From NCBI GenBank assembly GCA_942492735.1, contig OW818648.1, positions 1,054,001-1,118,000 on the forward strand: a stretch of 64,000 nucleotides of DNA. Reading direction: 5' to 3'. The notes under the pieces were generated by a model. It saw nothing but the letters and a program-made list of their open reading frames with translations, made no database searches and was not told the origin of the DNA. A program made the position numbers and the translations under genes. The stretch's first letter is position 1; each line of letters opens with the position of its first letter. Source of the stretch: Sporobacter sp942492735 (GTDB lineage Bacteria; Bacillota; Clostridia; Oscillospirales; Oscillospiraceae). Of the stretch, positions 53,944-61,925 are shown piece by piece.

Positions 53944-53991
53944 GGCATTCCGCCTGGAATGGGTCAGGCAGCTATACCGGAAGCACTTTAA
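53944..53991 (+). pseudogene. 3'-end remnant of a second thiolase gene
   Basis: In frame, this stretch reads GIPPGMGQAAIPEAL and a stop, matching the thiolase C-terminus CIAGGMGQATIIEAL with the same length and stop position. It lies 52 bp downstream of the intact copy. Only the last 15 codons remain. Divergence at several positions shows it is not a simple recent stutter but the relic of a paralogue. Confidence 0.75.
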
Positions 53992-54031
53992 AGTACCGAC
54001 GTTTTTGGTGACATAATTCCCCAATATACCC

Positions 54032-54056
54032 GCCGCCGCACCGACGGTGCGGCGGC
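54032..54056. terminator. GC-rich hairpin before the SDR gene
   Basis: An 11-bp all-GC-rich stem (54032-54042 with 54046-54056) with a 3-nt loop lies between thiolase and SDR. It lacks a T run and may act as a transcript stabiliser. Confidence 0.55.
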
Positions 54057-54120
54057 AGACATAAATGACCCAGCAAAACATGACAAGAAAAATAATTATT
54101 GTTTTGAAAGGAGCTAAATA

Positions 54121-54918
54121 ATGAAACTATTTGATTTGACAGGTAAGACTGCCGTCGTCGTCGGCGGAGCAGGCGGACTCGGACAGGCAATTGCACAGGG
54201 CCTTGCAGAAGCAGGCGCCAAAGTTCTCATCTCCAGCCGTAAGGAGGATTCCCTCAAGAAGGCACAGGAGGAACTCAAAGCTGCTGGTGTTGATGTATGC
54301 TACAGTGCTGCTGACGCCACAAACGAGGCGCAGGTTGAGGCGCTCCTCGCCGATGCGAAGAAACAGCTCGGCGGCAAGGTGACAATCCTTGTTAACGCCC
54401 AGGGCTTCAACAAAAAGCAGGACGCGCTCGATTTCGATATCGAGGTTTTCCGCCAGATGCTCGACGCCAACATCACAAGCTTTATGATTACCGCCAAGCA
54501 CTTCGGCCGCCACTTCAAGGAGAACGGCTACGGTAAGATCGTCAACCTCTCCTCCGTCCGCGGCAAGATTGCCACGAAGGGCACCGGCAACGCCGGTTAC
54601 TGTGCCACTAAAGGCGCTGTCGACATGCTGACCAAGCAGCTGGCCTCCGAGTACGGCCCGTTCGGCGTCACAGTCAACGCGCTCGGCCCCAATATCACGG
54701 CGACGCCGATGATGGTTTCGATTTTCGAAAAGCGCGCGGCGGAAGCCGGTGTCAGCGTCGAAGCCTACTGCAAGCAGCAGGGTGAAGGCAATCCGATGCG
54801 CAAGATGGGCATGCCCGAAGACATCGTCGGCACGGCGGTCTTCCTCGCCGCCCCCGCATCCGACTTCATGACCGGCAACATCCTGTATCCCGACGGCGGC
54901 CTCACAGCGATCGGCTAA
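54121..54918 (+). CDS. SDR-family reductase, probable phloroglucinol reductase
   Basis: The 265-residue short-chain dehydrogenase has the NAD(P) motif GGAGGLGQ (residues 15-22), Arg40 after the second strand, which favours NADPH, and the catalytic set Asn117, Ser145, Tyr160 and Lys164. In the anaerobic phloroglucinol pathway an NADPH-dependent SDR reduces phloroglucinol to dihydrophloroglucinol. The gene lies between the transhydroxylase and ring-opening genes, which supports that role; sugar-acid or beta-ketoacyl reduction is the alternative. AAAGGAG lies 8 bases upstream. A bidirectional terminator follows. Confidence 0.85.
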   Translation: MKLFDLTGKTAVVVGGAGGLGQAIAQGLAEAGAKVLISSRKEDSLKKAQEELKAAGVDVCYSAADATNEAQVEALLADAKKQLGGKVTILVNAQGFNKKQDALDFDIEVFRQMLDANITSFMITAKHFGRHFKENGYGKIVNLSSVRGKIATKGTGNAGYCATKGAVDMLTKQLASEYGPFGVTVNALGPNITATPMMVSIFEKRAAEAGVSVEAYCKQQGEGNPMRKMGMPEDIVGTAVFLAAPASDFMTGNILYPDGGLTAIG

Positions 54919-54929
54919 TAAGCATGATT

Positions 54930-54961
54930 AAAGGGAGCTTCACAAATGTGATGCTCCCTTT
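54930..54961. terminator. Bidirectional terminator between SDR and MerR genes
   Basis: AAAGGGAGC (54930-54938) pairs with GCTCCCTTT (54953-54961); an inner TCAC/GTGA pair extends the stem. A and T tracts flank both sides of the convergent genes. Confidence 0.85.
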
Positions 54962-54985
54962 GCTAATTATCTATCGACGTCTCTC

Positions 54986-55795
54986 TTATTTCTCTTCTAT
55001 CGGCAGCCAGACTTCAAAGAAGCCGGTGATCTCATCGTTTTCGACGACGCTGCAGGCGAGATTGCCGAAGGCGCAGCCGGCGACCTTATGACCGTTATTT
55101 TTGGCATACTCTGTAATATAATCGAGATGGCGTGCGGTGAACTTGTCTTTGCCGGTGCTCGTGAAAGCCGAATGAATACACAGCTGCGACGGGATGTGCT
55201 TGACGGGCGGCTTAATGACAACGCCGAATTCGGAGACGTACTGCATGCCGAGTGAAAAGCCCCACGCATAATCATCGCCCTCACCGAGCAGGTTATCCTC
55301 AGGCACTTCAAAATAACGCCTCGAAAATGGCATGTATTTGAGCCACTGACGGGATAACAGCTGCATTTCGGAATCGTTGTCGTATATCGTATTATAACGA
55401 TTGAGATAGCGGACGAATTCGGCGCTGCGCCGGATATCGCATTTGCCGATATTATCTTTGATACTACCCAGAATCTCCGTGTATTTACGGATACGCTTAA
55501 AAAGCATTTCCTGATATCGGATGGAAGCTAAAATTTCGTCGCCGCGTGCTGAAAGATTATTTATCAGCGCCTCATATGTATTCTGTGAGACGATGTGCGC
55601 CGTTTGCTCAATTCCGAACCCGAAATTCTTAAACCAGAGACAGTCAATAAGAAAATTGATATCCCAAGTGTCGTAATACCGGTAGTTATTATATGGATCT
55701 TTTTCCGGAGAGACGACACCCTTTTCCTCATAATAGCGGATCAGATCGGGGGAGATTCCAAGAATTCTCGCCACGTCGCCGATTTTATAACGCAA
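54986..55795 (-). CDS. MerR-family transcriptional regulator with C-terminal effector domain
   Basis: The 269-residue protein has the MerR winged helix-turn-helix (YKIGDVARILGISPDLIRYYEEKGVV) at its N-terminus, a dimerisation helix, and a C-terminal GyrI/BmrR-like ligand domain of about 150 residues. The start is uncertain: TTG 55795 places GGGGGCG just upstream and fits the family; an ATG at 55879 would add 28 unusual residues without a ribosome site. It is divergent from the ring-opening operon, whose promoter P2 has the 19-bp spacer that MerR proteins activate. It is the likely regulator of P1 and P2, with an aromatic or ring-opened compound as inducer. Confidence 0.87.
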   Translation of the reverse strand: MRYKIGDVARILGISPDLIRYYEEKGVVSPEKDPYNNYRYYDTWDINFLIDCLWFKNFGFGIEQTAHIVSQNTYEALINNLSARGDEILASIRYQEMLFKRIRKYTEILGSIKDNIGKCDIRRSAEFVRYLNRYNTIYDNDSEMQLLSRQWLKYMPFSRRYFEVPEDNLLGEGDDYAWGFSLGMQYVSEFGVVIKPPVKHIPSQLCIHSAFTSTGKDKFTARHLDYITEYAKNNGHKVAGCAFGNLACSVVENDEITGFFEVWLPIEEK

Positions 55796-55918
55796 AGACT
55801 TCGCCCCCGTATCATGATATAATTTATGAAAAATGCACCATCTTGAGTCTCTTTGGCTAAAAATGCGCATCTTACGCATATTAAATCATGATCGTCAATT
55901 ATGATCTAATATGTCACC

Positions 55919-55970
55919 GGCGCGTCACGCGCCGTTGCTAAAATTCAGCGCATGGGCACTTTGTGCCCAT
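55919..55970. other. Two short hairpins upstream of the MerR gene
   Basis: GGCGCG-TCA-CGCGCC (55919-55933) and ATGGGCAC-TTT-GTGCCCAT (55952-55970, extendable by GCGCA/TGCGC) lie in the 340-bp MerR/cyclase intergenic region. Their role is unknown; they may insulate the divergent promoters. Confidence 0.55.
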
Positions 55971-56048
55971 TTGCGCAAGTAATAACTGCTTTTGCAGATA
56001 TTATATCTGGTTTTTCTTGAAAGTCCAATAAATATTATGGAATGCCTC

Positions 56049-56079
56049 TTGACTTTGGGATAATCCCAGGGTTTAAAAT
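56049..56079 (+). promoter_or_regulatory. P2: MerR-type promoter (19-bp spacer) of the ring-opening operon
   Basis: The -35 is TTGACT (56049-56054) and the -10 is TAAAAT (56074-56079), 19 bp apart. The spacer holds a perfect 13-bp palindrome TGGGATAATCCCA (56056-56068), near its centre. This is the classic layout for activation by a MerR protein, and the MerR gene lies just upstream on the other strand. Confidence 0.8.
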
Positions 56080-56136
56080 CACGATAGGTATATTAAAGTA
56101 AACAAACAAACGACAATAATAATTGGAGGTTATCAT

Positions 56137-57024
56137 ATGGCTTATATGCCGCTCGACAAGAGCAATTTGCATCTTGACAGAACAAAGATGACAAAAATCT
56201 ACGACCTGTCAAATCCTTGGGGCATGGATACCCCGCTGTGGCCGTTCCCCGGCCCCCGGTCAGACCTGCAATTCCCGCGCGGACAGTATCTCGGCCGTTT
56301 TCATAAGAGAACAATGACATACACCGGCACGCTCCATGCAGGCACGCATATGGATGCTCCGAACCACGTCCTTCATGAGGAAGAAGTTGACCGTGAGAGA
56401 AACGGCTATTCCCTCAATGAGATTCCTCTTGAATACTGCATCGGTTCCGGTGTCATCCTTGATATGCGTCATCTCAAGGACGAATTTGAGGCAAAATGGA
56501 AAACCGGATTTGAAGATGGCCTGTGGTATGAGCTGAAACCGGAAGATTTCGAGAAAGCCTGTAAGAAGGACGGCCTTGAGATCCGCGAGAACGACTGGGT
56601 CGTCGTCAATACAGGTTTCCAGCACTACTGGAGAATGAACAACGACAAGTACTATAACTATTATCCAGGCATGGGTCCTGACGTCGCAAAGTGGCTCATC
56701 CACACGAAGAAGATCAAGGGTATTGCCGGCACCTGGGGCGCAACAGACGCACCGCTGTGGCACCACCCGCTCAAGGAGCAAATGCCATGGCTTGATACGG
56801 CGTACCGCCAGGCAACAGGTAAAGATCCCGCCAAAGAATTCCCCGATTACGAACCCTGCCACAGGCTCTTTATGCAGGCGGGCTGCTGTACGGTAGAAAA
56901 TGCCGGCGGGGACATCGACGACTGCACCGGCAAACGTTTGACTGTTGCTGCCTTCCCATTCCGCTGTGAAATGGCTGACGGCGGATTTGTCAGACTCGTT
57001 GCGTGGGAAGAAGGGGCTTTTTAA
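56137..57024 (+). CDS. Cyclase-family metal hydrolase, probable dihydrophloroglucinol cyclohydrolase
   Basis: The 295-residue protein belongs to the cyclase/kynurenine-formamidase-like family, with the metal-binding motif HxGTHxDxPxH as His67, His71, Asp73 and His77 (LHAGTHMDAPNHV). In phloroglucinol breakdown a member of this family opens the ring of dihydrophloroglucinol to 3-hydroxy-5-oxohexanoate. The chromosomal order supports that use. Kynurenine formamidase is unlikely because no tryptophan genes are near and the protein is longer. GGAGG lies 8 bases upstream. It is the first gene behind P2. Confidence 0.85.
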   Translation: MAYMPLDKSNLHLDRTKMTKIYDLSNPWGMDTPLWPFPGPRSDLQFPRGQYLGRFHKRTMTYTGTLHAGTHMDAPNHVLHEEEVDRERNGYSLNEIPLEYCIGSGVILDMRHLKDEFEAKWKTGFEDGLWYELKPEDFEKACKKDGLEIRENDWVVVNTGFQHYWRMNNDKYYNYYPGMGPDVAKWLIHTKKIKGIAGTWGATDAPLWHHPLKEQMPWLDTAYRQATGKDPAKEFPDYEPCHRLFMQAGCCTVENAGGDIDDCTGKRLTVAAFPFRCEMADGGFVRLVAWEEGAF

Positions 57025-57037
57025 GCTGCAAAATTCT

Positions 57038-57069
57038 TTTCGCCCCACAAGTCCACTTGTGGGGCGAAA
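57038..57069 (+). other. Intra-operon hairpin
   Basis: A perfect 14-bp stem (57038-57051 with 57056-57069) and TCCA loop lie in the 67-bp gap between the cyclase and dehydrogenase genes. No T run follows in the plus direction, so RNA processing or protection is more likely than termination. Confidence 0.65.
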
Positions 57070-57091
57070 TAATAGAAAAGAGGGTTATGTA

Positions 57092-58054
57092 ATGAATAGT
57101 ATTAACGATATCAAAAAGATTGCCGTACTCGGGGCTGGCACAATGGGACCCGGCATCGCACAGATGTTCGCGATGGGCGGCTACCAGGTTACCATGTGGA
57201 CAAGAAGCGAAGCGACAAGAGAAAAGGCGAAAGAGACACTCTATAAAAGCCTTCAGACGTTTGTAGAAGAAGACCTTTTAGCGGCCGCCATGCTGGAAGA
57301 GACTTACGCGAAAGTCAGTTTTGCCCTGACTGTTGAAGAGGCTGTCAAAGGTGTCGACTTCATTCAGGAGACCATCGTTGAAAACAAACAGGCAAAAATT
57401 GATCTTTTTGCCGAAGTTGACAGATATGTTTCCGATGACTGCATCATTGCGTCCAACACCTCAGGCTTGAATGTTTTTGAGCTTGTGCCGGAAAGACGGC
57501 TCCCCCAGATGGTCATTGCCCACTGGTATTCCCCCGCGCAGCTCATTCCGCTCGTTGAGGTTGTAAAAGGTGAAAAGGCACCCCAGGCTTATGCCGACAT
57601 CACCGTTGAGCTCCTCGAAAAATGCGGAAAAACGGCTGTCCTCATGAAAAAATTCATCCGCGGCTATATAGCAAACCGCATGCAGATGTGCCTCAACCAG
57701 GAGCTGTTTTACCTCCTGGATAACGGGTACTGCACACCGGAGGATATTGACAAGGCTGTCAAGACGAGCTTTATTCCCCGCGCCGTCGTTCTGGGTCTCT
57801 GCAAACGCGCTGATTTCGGCGGGCTTGATATGACGGCGAACAACTATACAAATAAAAGCTATTCAATGCCTCCCGAGGTCGACATGCCATCAACTCTGGC
57901 CGAGCATATTGAAAAGGGCGAGTTGGGCTTCAAATCAGGCAAGGGTTTCTATGATTACACCGGCGTCAACAAACAGGAATTAATGGCAAAACGCGACAAG
58001 CAATTGTTCGAGGTTTTCAAAGTAGCAAAGAAATTTATGGACGATCCCGTCTAG
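57092..58054 (+). CDS. 3-hydroxyacyl-CoA-dehydrogenase-like enzyme, probable 3-hydroxy-5-oxohexanoate dehydrogenase
   Basis: The 320-residue protein has the NAD motif VLGAGTMGPG (residues 11-20) and the catalytic His in IAHWYSPAQLIPLVEVV, with the family's C-terminal helical domain. It resembles 3-hydroxybutyryl-CoA dehydrogenase, but the motif HWYSPAQ departs from the usual HFFNPVP, which suggests a non-CoA or shorter substrate. In this operon it would oxidise 3-hydroxy-5-oxohexanoate to 3,5-dioxohexanoate (triacetate). The start at 57092 has AGAGGG about 9 bases upstream; the longer frame overlaps the cyclase gene. Confidence 0.85.
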   Translation: MNSINDIKKIAVLGAGTMGPGIAQMFAMGGYQVTMWTRSEATREKAKETLYKSLQTFVEEDLLAAAMLEETYAKVSFALTVEEAVKGVDFIQETIVENKQAKIDLFAEVDRYVSDDCIIASNTSGLNVFELVPERRLPQMVIAHWYSPAQLIPLVEVVKGEKAPQAYADITVELLEKCGKTAVLMKKFIRGYIANRMQMCLNQELFYLLDNGYCTPEDIDKAVKTSFIPRAVVLGLCKRADFGGLDMTANNYTNKSYSMPPEVDMPSTLAEHIEKGELGFKSGKGFYDYTGVNKQELMAKRDKQLFEVFKVAKKFMDDPV

Positions 58055-58075
58055 TATTGAAAGGAAGATAATAAC

Positions 58076-59008
58076 ATGTCTAAAACCAATAAAGTAATAA
58101 TCCAGGTCTGCCTTTGCGGCGCCGGAACAAAAAAAGATCAAGCCCCAACCGTCCCCTATTACGCGGAGGAGCTCGCCGAGCAGATCATTGCCTGCGCAAA
58201 AGCCGGTGCTTCCGTCGCACACATTCACGTCCGTGAGGACAAAGAGGTCGCCGGCAAGATGGAGATCGGCTATAAGTCCATGAGCCTTCAGAAGTTCACC
58301 GACGCTGTTGAAGTTACCCGTAAAGCATGTAAAGAAGCCGGCGTCGACATTGTCATCAACCTCACCACCTCCGGCGGCGAGTATGAAGACCATAAGCGCC
58401 TGCAGCACCTGGGTGCTCTGAGGCCAGAAATGTGCTCCTTTGACCCCAATACCCTCAACTGGGCCAACAGCTACATCTTCGAGAACAGCCCGCGTTTTCT
58501 GAACCTCTTAAGCCAGGAAGTCATAAAGCATGATATAAAGCCCGAATTCGAAGTATTTGACACCGGACATATCGACAGCGTCATGTACTACGTCAACAAG
58601 CATAACATTCCGCAGCCCCCGCACATCCAGTTCATTATGGGCGTCGGCGGCTCGATGCCCGCCACCACCGAGAACCTGGCCTTCCTTGCAGGCAAGCTCC
58701 CGAAGGGTTCCACATGGTCGGTGTCCGGCATTGGCGGCAGAGCGCATATGTCTATGATGCTCGCCGGCCTAGCCCTCGGCTGCGACGGCCTCCGCGTCGG
58801 TCTTGAGGACAACATCCTTTACGGCGTTAACCCCGATGGCTCCAAGATTATCGCCACGAACCTCATGCTCGTTGAGCGCGCTGTCGAGCTCGCCAAGCTG
58901 GCCGGCCGCGATATCGCCACCGCCGAAGATGCCAGACAGATCATGGGCATCACCCGTAACTGCCTTCGCGACGAAGTGACCGGCGAAGTGACTTTTAAAG
59001 CTGAGTAG
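58076..59008 (+). CDS. BKACE-family beta-keto acid cleavage enzyme, probable triacetate acetoacetate-lyase
   Basis: The 310-residue TIM-barrel zinc enzyme has the metal motif AHIHVRED (His49, His51) and later SPR..., GVGGSMPAT and GGRAHMSMM segments typical of beta-keto acid cleavage enzymes (3-keto-5-aminohexanoate cleavage family). These condense a beta-keto acid with acetyl-CoA and split it to acetoacetate and a new CoA ester. With triacetate as substrate the products would be acetoacetate and acetoacetyl-CoA, fitting the CoA-transferase and thiolase nearby. It follows the dehydrogenase by 21 bp. The exact substrate is inferred from context. Confidence 0.88.
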   Translation: MSKTNKVIIQVCLCGAGTKKDQAPTVPYYAEELAEQIIACAKAGASVAHIHVREDKEVAGKMEIGYKSMSLQKFTDAVEVTRKACKEAGVDIVINLTTSGGEYEDHKRLQHLGALRPEMCSFDPNTLNWANSYIFENSPRFLNLLSQEVIKHDIKPEFEVFDTGHIDSVMYYVNKHNIPQPPHIQFIMGVGGSMPATTENLAFLAGKLPKGSTWSVSGIGGRAHMSMMLAGLALGCDGLRVGLEDNILYGVNPDGSKIIATNLMLVERAVELAKLAGRDIATAEDARQIMGITRNCLRDEVTGEVTFKAE

Positions 59009-59032
59009 TTAGAAAACATACTCAGGGTATCT

Positions 59033-59074
59033 AAGTGGATGCATTGCACCCTCTGGGATGTTCTGCATCCACTT
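59033..59074 (+). terminator. Attenuator-like hairpin before the CoA-transferase genes
   Basis: AAGTGGATGCA (59033-59043) pairs perfectly with TGCATCCACTT (59064-59074) around a 20-nt loop; TTTTG follows. In mid-operon it could reduce expression of the downstream genes. Confidence 0.6.
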
Positions 59075-59116
59075 TTGCACCCGAACGGTCAAGCGCAGAA
59101 AGGAAAACGAACCCCA

Positions 59117-59764
59117 ATGGACAAAGTAGTCTCCATTGCTAAAGCAATGGAAAAGCTCCGTGACGGCTTGACGATCCTGATCCCCGGATTTGTCAATGTC
59201 GGTGTGCCCGAGTCACTGATCAGGGGCATTATCGATAAAGGGTATAGGGATCTCAATATCATTTCCAATAATACAAGCGTCAAAGGGCGCGGCATCGGCC
59301 TGTTGGTCCATGAAAACCGCATCCGGCACATCACCTGTTCCCATATTGGCAGCAATACGGAGACTGTTGAAAAGGTGGTCGCCGGGGAGATCGATGTCAC
59401 ATTTGTCCCGCAGGGCACACTATGTGAACGCGTCCGTGCCGGAGGCGCGGGTATCGGCGGCGTTTTAACGCCCACAGGCCTTGGAACACCAATCGCCGAG
59501 GGCAAGCCGATCATTGAAGTTGACGGCAAAAGATACCTGCTCGAAAAACCCCTTCATGCCGACGTTGCGCTCATCCACGCCTGGAAGGCTGATAAAATGG
59601 GCAATCTGGTTTATCGCAGAACGGCGCGCAATTTCAACGTTATCTTTGCAACGGCAGCGGACTTTGTCATCGTTGAAGCGGAGCAGATTGTCGAGGTCGG
59701 GGAGCTTGATCCTGACAATATCCACACGCCGGGCTGCCTTGTGGATATGATTATTCAGGCTTAG
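59117..59764 (+). CDS. atoD: Acetoacetate CoA-transferase, alpha subunit
   Basis: The 215-residue alpha subunit of a class I CoA-transferase has the opening SIAKAMEKLRDGLTILIPGF, GVPESLIRGII and PTGLGTPIAEGKPIIEVDGK, as in AtoD and ScoA. With the beta subunit it moves CoA from a donor such as acetoacetyl-CoA or butyryl-CoA to acetoacetate. The start at 59117 was chosen because AAAGGAAAA lies upstream and the family begins here; the earlier frame reads through the attenuator-like hairpin. The beta-subunit gene follows after 14 bp. Confidence 0.92.
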   Translation: MDKVVSIAKAMEKLRDGLTILIPGFVNVGVPESLIRGIIDKGYRDLNIISNNTSVKGRGIGLLVHENRIRHITCSHIGSNTETVEKVVAGEIDVTFVPQGTLCERVRAGGAGIGGVLTPTGLGTPIAEGKPIIEVDGKRYLLEKPLHADVALIHAWKADKMGNLVYRRTARNFNVIFATAADFVIVEAEQIVEVGELDPDNIHTPGCLVDMIIQA

Positions 59765-59778
59765 GGAGGACGAAGAAT

Positions 59779-60444
59779 ATGGAATTAGAAGGCAGAGACC
59801 TTATTGCCTATAGGACCGCCAGATTCTTCAACGACGGCGACCTTGTCAATTTGGGCATCGGTATGCCGACGCAATGCTTGAACTACATCCCCGAAGGCAT
59901 TGATGTATGGATCGACTCGGAAAACGGCGTCATTGGACTGACGGGCTCGCCCGACAAGGGTATGGTATTTGACCCGAATATTGTTGACGCTGCCGGTGCC
60001 GTGTCACTCTTGCGGACGGGCGGTTGCTGCTTCGACAGCTTTACATCCTTCGGTCTCATCCGTGGCGGACACGTCGCTGTAACGGTGCTCGGCGCTTATG
60101 AGGTCGACCAGGAAGGCAACCTGGCTAACTGGACAGTACCCGGCAGGACAGTGGCCGGGATGGGCGGTGCGATGGACCTCGTATCAGGCGCGCAGAGGGT
60201 CATCATCATGACCGAGCACTGCGATAAAAAGGGAAATCCCAAAATACTCAAGAAATGTACGCTGCCTCTGACTGCGGCAAACGAGGTCGATTATATCGTC
60301 ACAGAATTATGCGTTATTCACCGTACCGAAGAAGGACTCGTCCTTGAGGAGCTCGCCCCCGATGTCACCCTCGAAGAGGTGATTACTAAGACGGATGCCG
60401 AGCTCATCATACCCCGAAAGATTGGATGCATGATAAAAGAATGA
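59779..60444 (+). CDS. atoA: Acetoacetate CoA-transferase, beta subunit
   Basis: The 221-residue beta subunit carries the catalytic Glu48 in the IDSENG motif, the residue that forms the glutamyl-CoA thioester in class I CoA-transferases. Other signatures are NLGIGMPT and GGHVAVTVLGAYEVDQEGNLANW. It activates acetoacetate released by the BKACE enzyme so that thiolase can cleave it. GGGAGG lies 11 bases upstream. Its last codons overlap the transporter start in ATGA, so the two are translationally coupled. Confidence 0.93.
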   Translation: MELEGRDLIAYRTARFFNDGDLVNLGIGMPTQCLNYIPEGIDVWIDSENGVIGLTGSPDKGMVFDPNIVDAAGAVSLLRTGGCCFDSFTSFGLIRGGHVAVTVLGAYEVDQEGNLANWTVPGRTVAGMGGAMDLVSGAQRVIIMTEHCDKKGNPKILKKCTLPLTAANEVDYIVTELCVIHRTEEGLVLEELAPDVTLEEVITKTDAELIIPRKIGCMIKE

Positions 60445-61853
60445 ACGCATATACCATCATCGGAATTGTCAGCACACTCATTGTTTTCATAGGATTGAGC
60501 ATCTATGCGGGCTCGCGTGTCAAAAGTGCTGAAGATTTTACCTCAGGAGGAGGGAAAGCCAGCTCTTATATCGTCGCCGGAACAATAATGGGTACACTCG
60601 TCGGCGGCTCCTCGACCATTGGTACAGCGCAGCTTGCTTACACCTACGGTATGTCCGCATGGTGGTTCACGCTCGGAGGAGGTATCGCAGCCCTGACTTT
60701 GGCAATCGGCTTTGTTAAGCCGTACCGGCATTCGGGGGAATCAACGCTCGTCGGCATTGTCTCATCTGAGTATGGCAGAACCGCTGGAATGCTTTCGTCT
60801 GTTTTGTCGTCGGTCGGTATCTTTGTCAATATCATCGCGCAGCTCCTGTCGGCTTTTGCTGTCTTGATTATTATGGTTCCGGCGATTGGAACAATCCCAG
60901 CCATTATTATCGCGGCAATCCTGATGGTCATATACGTCACTCTGGGCGGTATCAAGAGCGCGGGGATGGTCGGCGTATTGAAGCTGGTTCTGCTTTATTT
61001 CACAGTCGTTTTCTGTGCGGTCGCGGTGCTTGTCCTGACGAAAGGCTTAAGCCCGCTTCTTGAACAGATTAACACGCTTCACAAAAACTTCGGATTCTTT
61101 GCCCGAGGCTTCGGGATTGATGCCGGTGCCTGTGCGTCCTTGATCTTTGGTGTTCTGACAACACAGACATATGGTCAAGCAGTCATGGCGGGAAAAACAG
61201 ACAAGGCTGCGCGACGTGGCGCGCTTATCAGTACATTCATGATTCCGCCAGTCGGGTTCGCCGGCATCCTCATTGGTTTGTACATGCGTTCCCAGAACCT
61301 TGGTATTACTGAAAAAACAGAAATGGGTAAGATTGCTGCAACCGCTATGACGGAATTCATAAGCAAGCATGTCCCGCCTTTTCTCGGTGGTGTGATGCTC
61401 GCGTCACTGCTATTCGCTGTTGTTGGCACGGGCGCCGGCCTAGCTCTGGGCATCAGCACGATCATTAATAACGACATTGCAAAGAAGATCACCAAGAAAG
61501 CACCGGATTCAAAGCGCGATCTTGTTTTCTCCAGAGTTTGCATCATTCTGGTTCTGGCAGCTGCAGTCGTTGCTGCGGCAATACTGTATAGAACACCGAT
61601 CCAGGTCTTTGCATATATATCCATGGGCCTCAGAGGCGCCGTGATGTTCATGCCTCTTATGCTGGCGCTGTTTGCCAAAGACAGAATCAAAAAAGGTTTC
61701 ATCATCACATCAGTCATTGTCTCCCCAAGTGTTGTTCTTGTCTTCGTGTTCTGGAAGGTCTTTACGTTTGATCCGCTATTCCTCGGTTTGGCGTTCAGCT
61801 TGATCGTCTGTGTCATCGGTCTCATCGTCGGTAAGAAAAAATTGGATACTTGA
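60441..61853 (+). CDS. Sodium:solute symporter (SSS family), candidate aromatic or acid importer
   Basis: The 470-residue membrane protein has about 13 hydrophobic helices and the SSS-family opening (AGSRVKSAEDFTSGGGKASS, then VGGSSTIGTAQLAYTYGMSAWWF). Members use the sodium gradient to import sugars, amino acids, carboxylates or other solutes. The start at 60441 overlaps the stop of the CoA-transferase beta subunit; an ATG at 60426 is less likely. As the last gene of the ring-opening operon it may import phloroglucinol, pyrogallol or a related acid, or a short-chain acid. The substrate is inferred only from context. Confidence 0.9.
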   Translation: MNAYTIIGIVSTLIVFIGLSIYAGSRVKSAEDFTSGGGKASSYIVAGTIMGTLVGGSSTIGTAQLAYTYGMSAWWFTLGGGIAALTLAIGFVKPYRHSGESTLVGIVSSEYGRTAGMLSSVLSSVGIFVNIIAQLLSAFAVLIIMVPAIGTIPAIIIAAILMVIYVTLGGIKSAGMVGVLKLVLLYFTVVFCAVAVLVLTKGLSPLLEQINTLHKNFGFFARGFGIDAGACASLIFGVLTTQTYGQAVMAGKTDKAARRGALISTFMIPPVGFAGILIGLYMRSQNLGITEKTEMGKIAATAMTEFISKHVPPFLGGVMLASLLFAVVGTGAGLALGISTIINNDIAKKITKKAPDSKRDLVFSRVCIILVLAAAVVAAAILYRTPIQVFAYISMGLRGAVMFMPLMLALFAKDRIKKGFIITSVIVSPSVVLVFVFWKVFTFDPLFLGLAFSLIVCVIGLIVGKKKLDT

Positions 61854-61861
61854 TCATTTTG

Positions 61862-61891
61862 TTGAAGATATATCACTTTGTGGTATATAAT
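61862..61891 (+). promoter_or_regulatory. Predicted sigma-A promoter of the LysR gene
   Basis: TTGAAG (61862-61867), an 18-bp spacer and TATAAT (61886-61891) lie 35 bp before the LysR start and 9 bp after the transporter stop, so the regulator has its own promoter. Confidence 0.65.
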
Positions 61892-61925
61892 GAGGATAAA
61901 AAAGTGATCAGGGAGGTGGGAAGAC

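Noticed and set aside
56137..57024. Kynurenine formamidase of tryptophan breakdown
   Set aside because: The metal motif fits the family, but the neighbours are phloroglucinol-type genes and no kynureninase or dioxygenase is present; an anaerobe would not use the oxygen-dependent kynurenine route.
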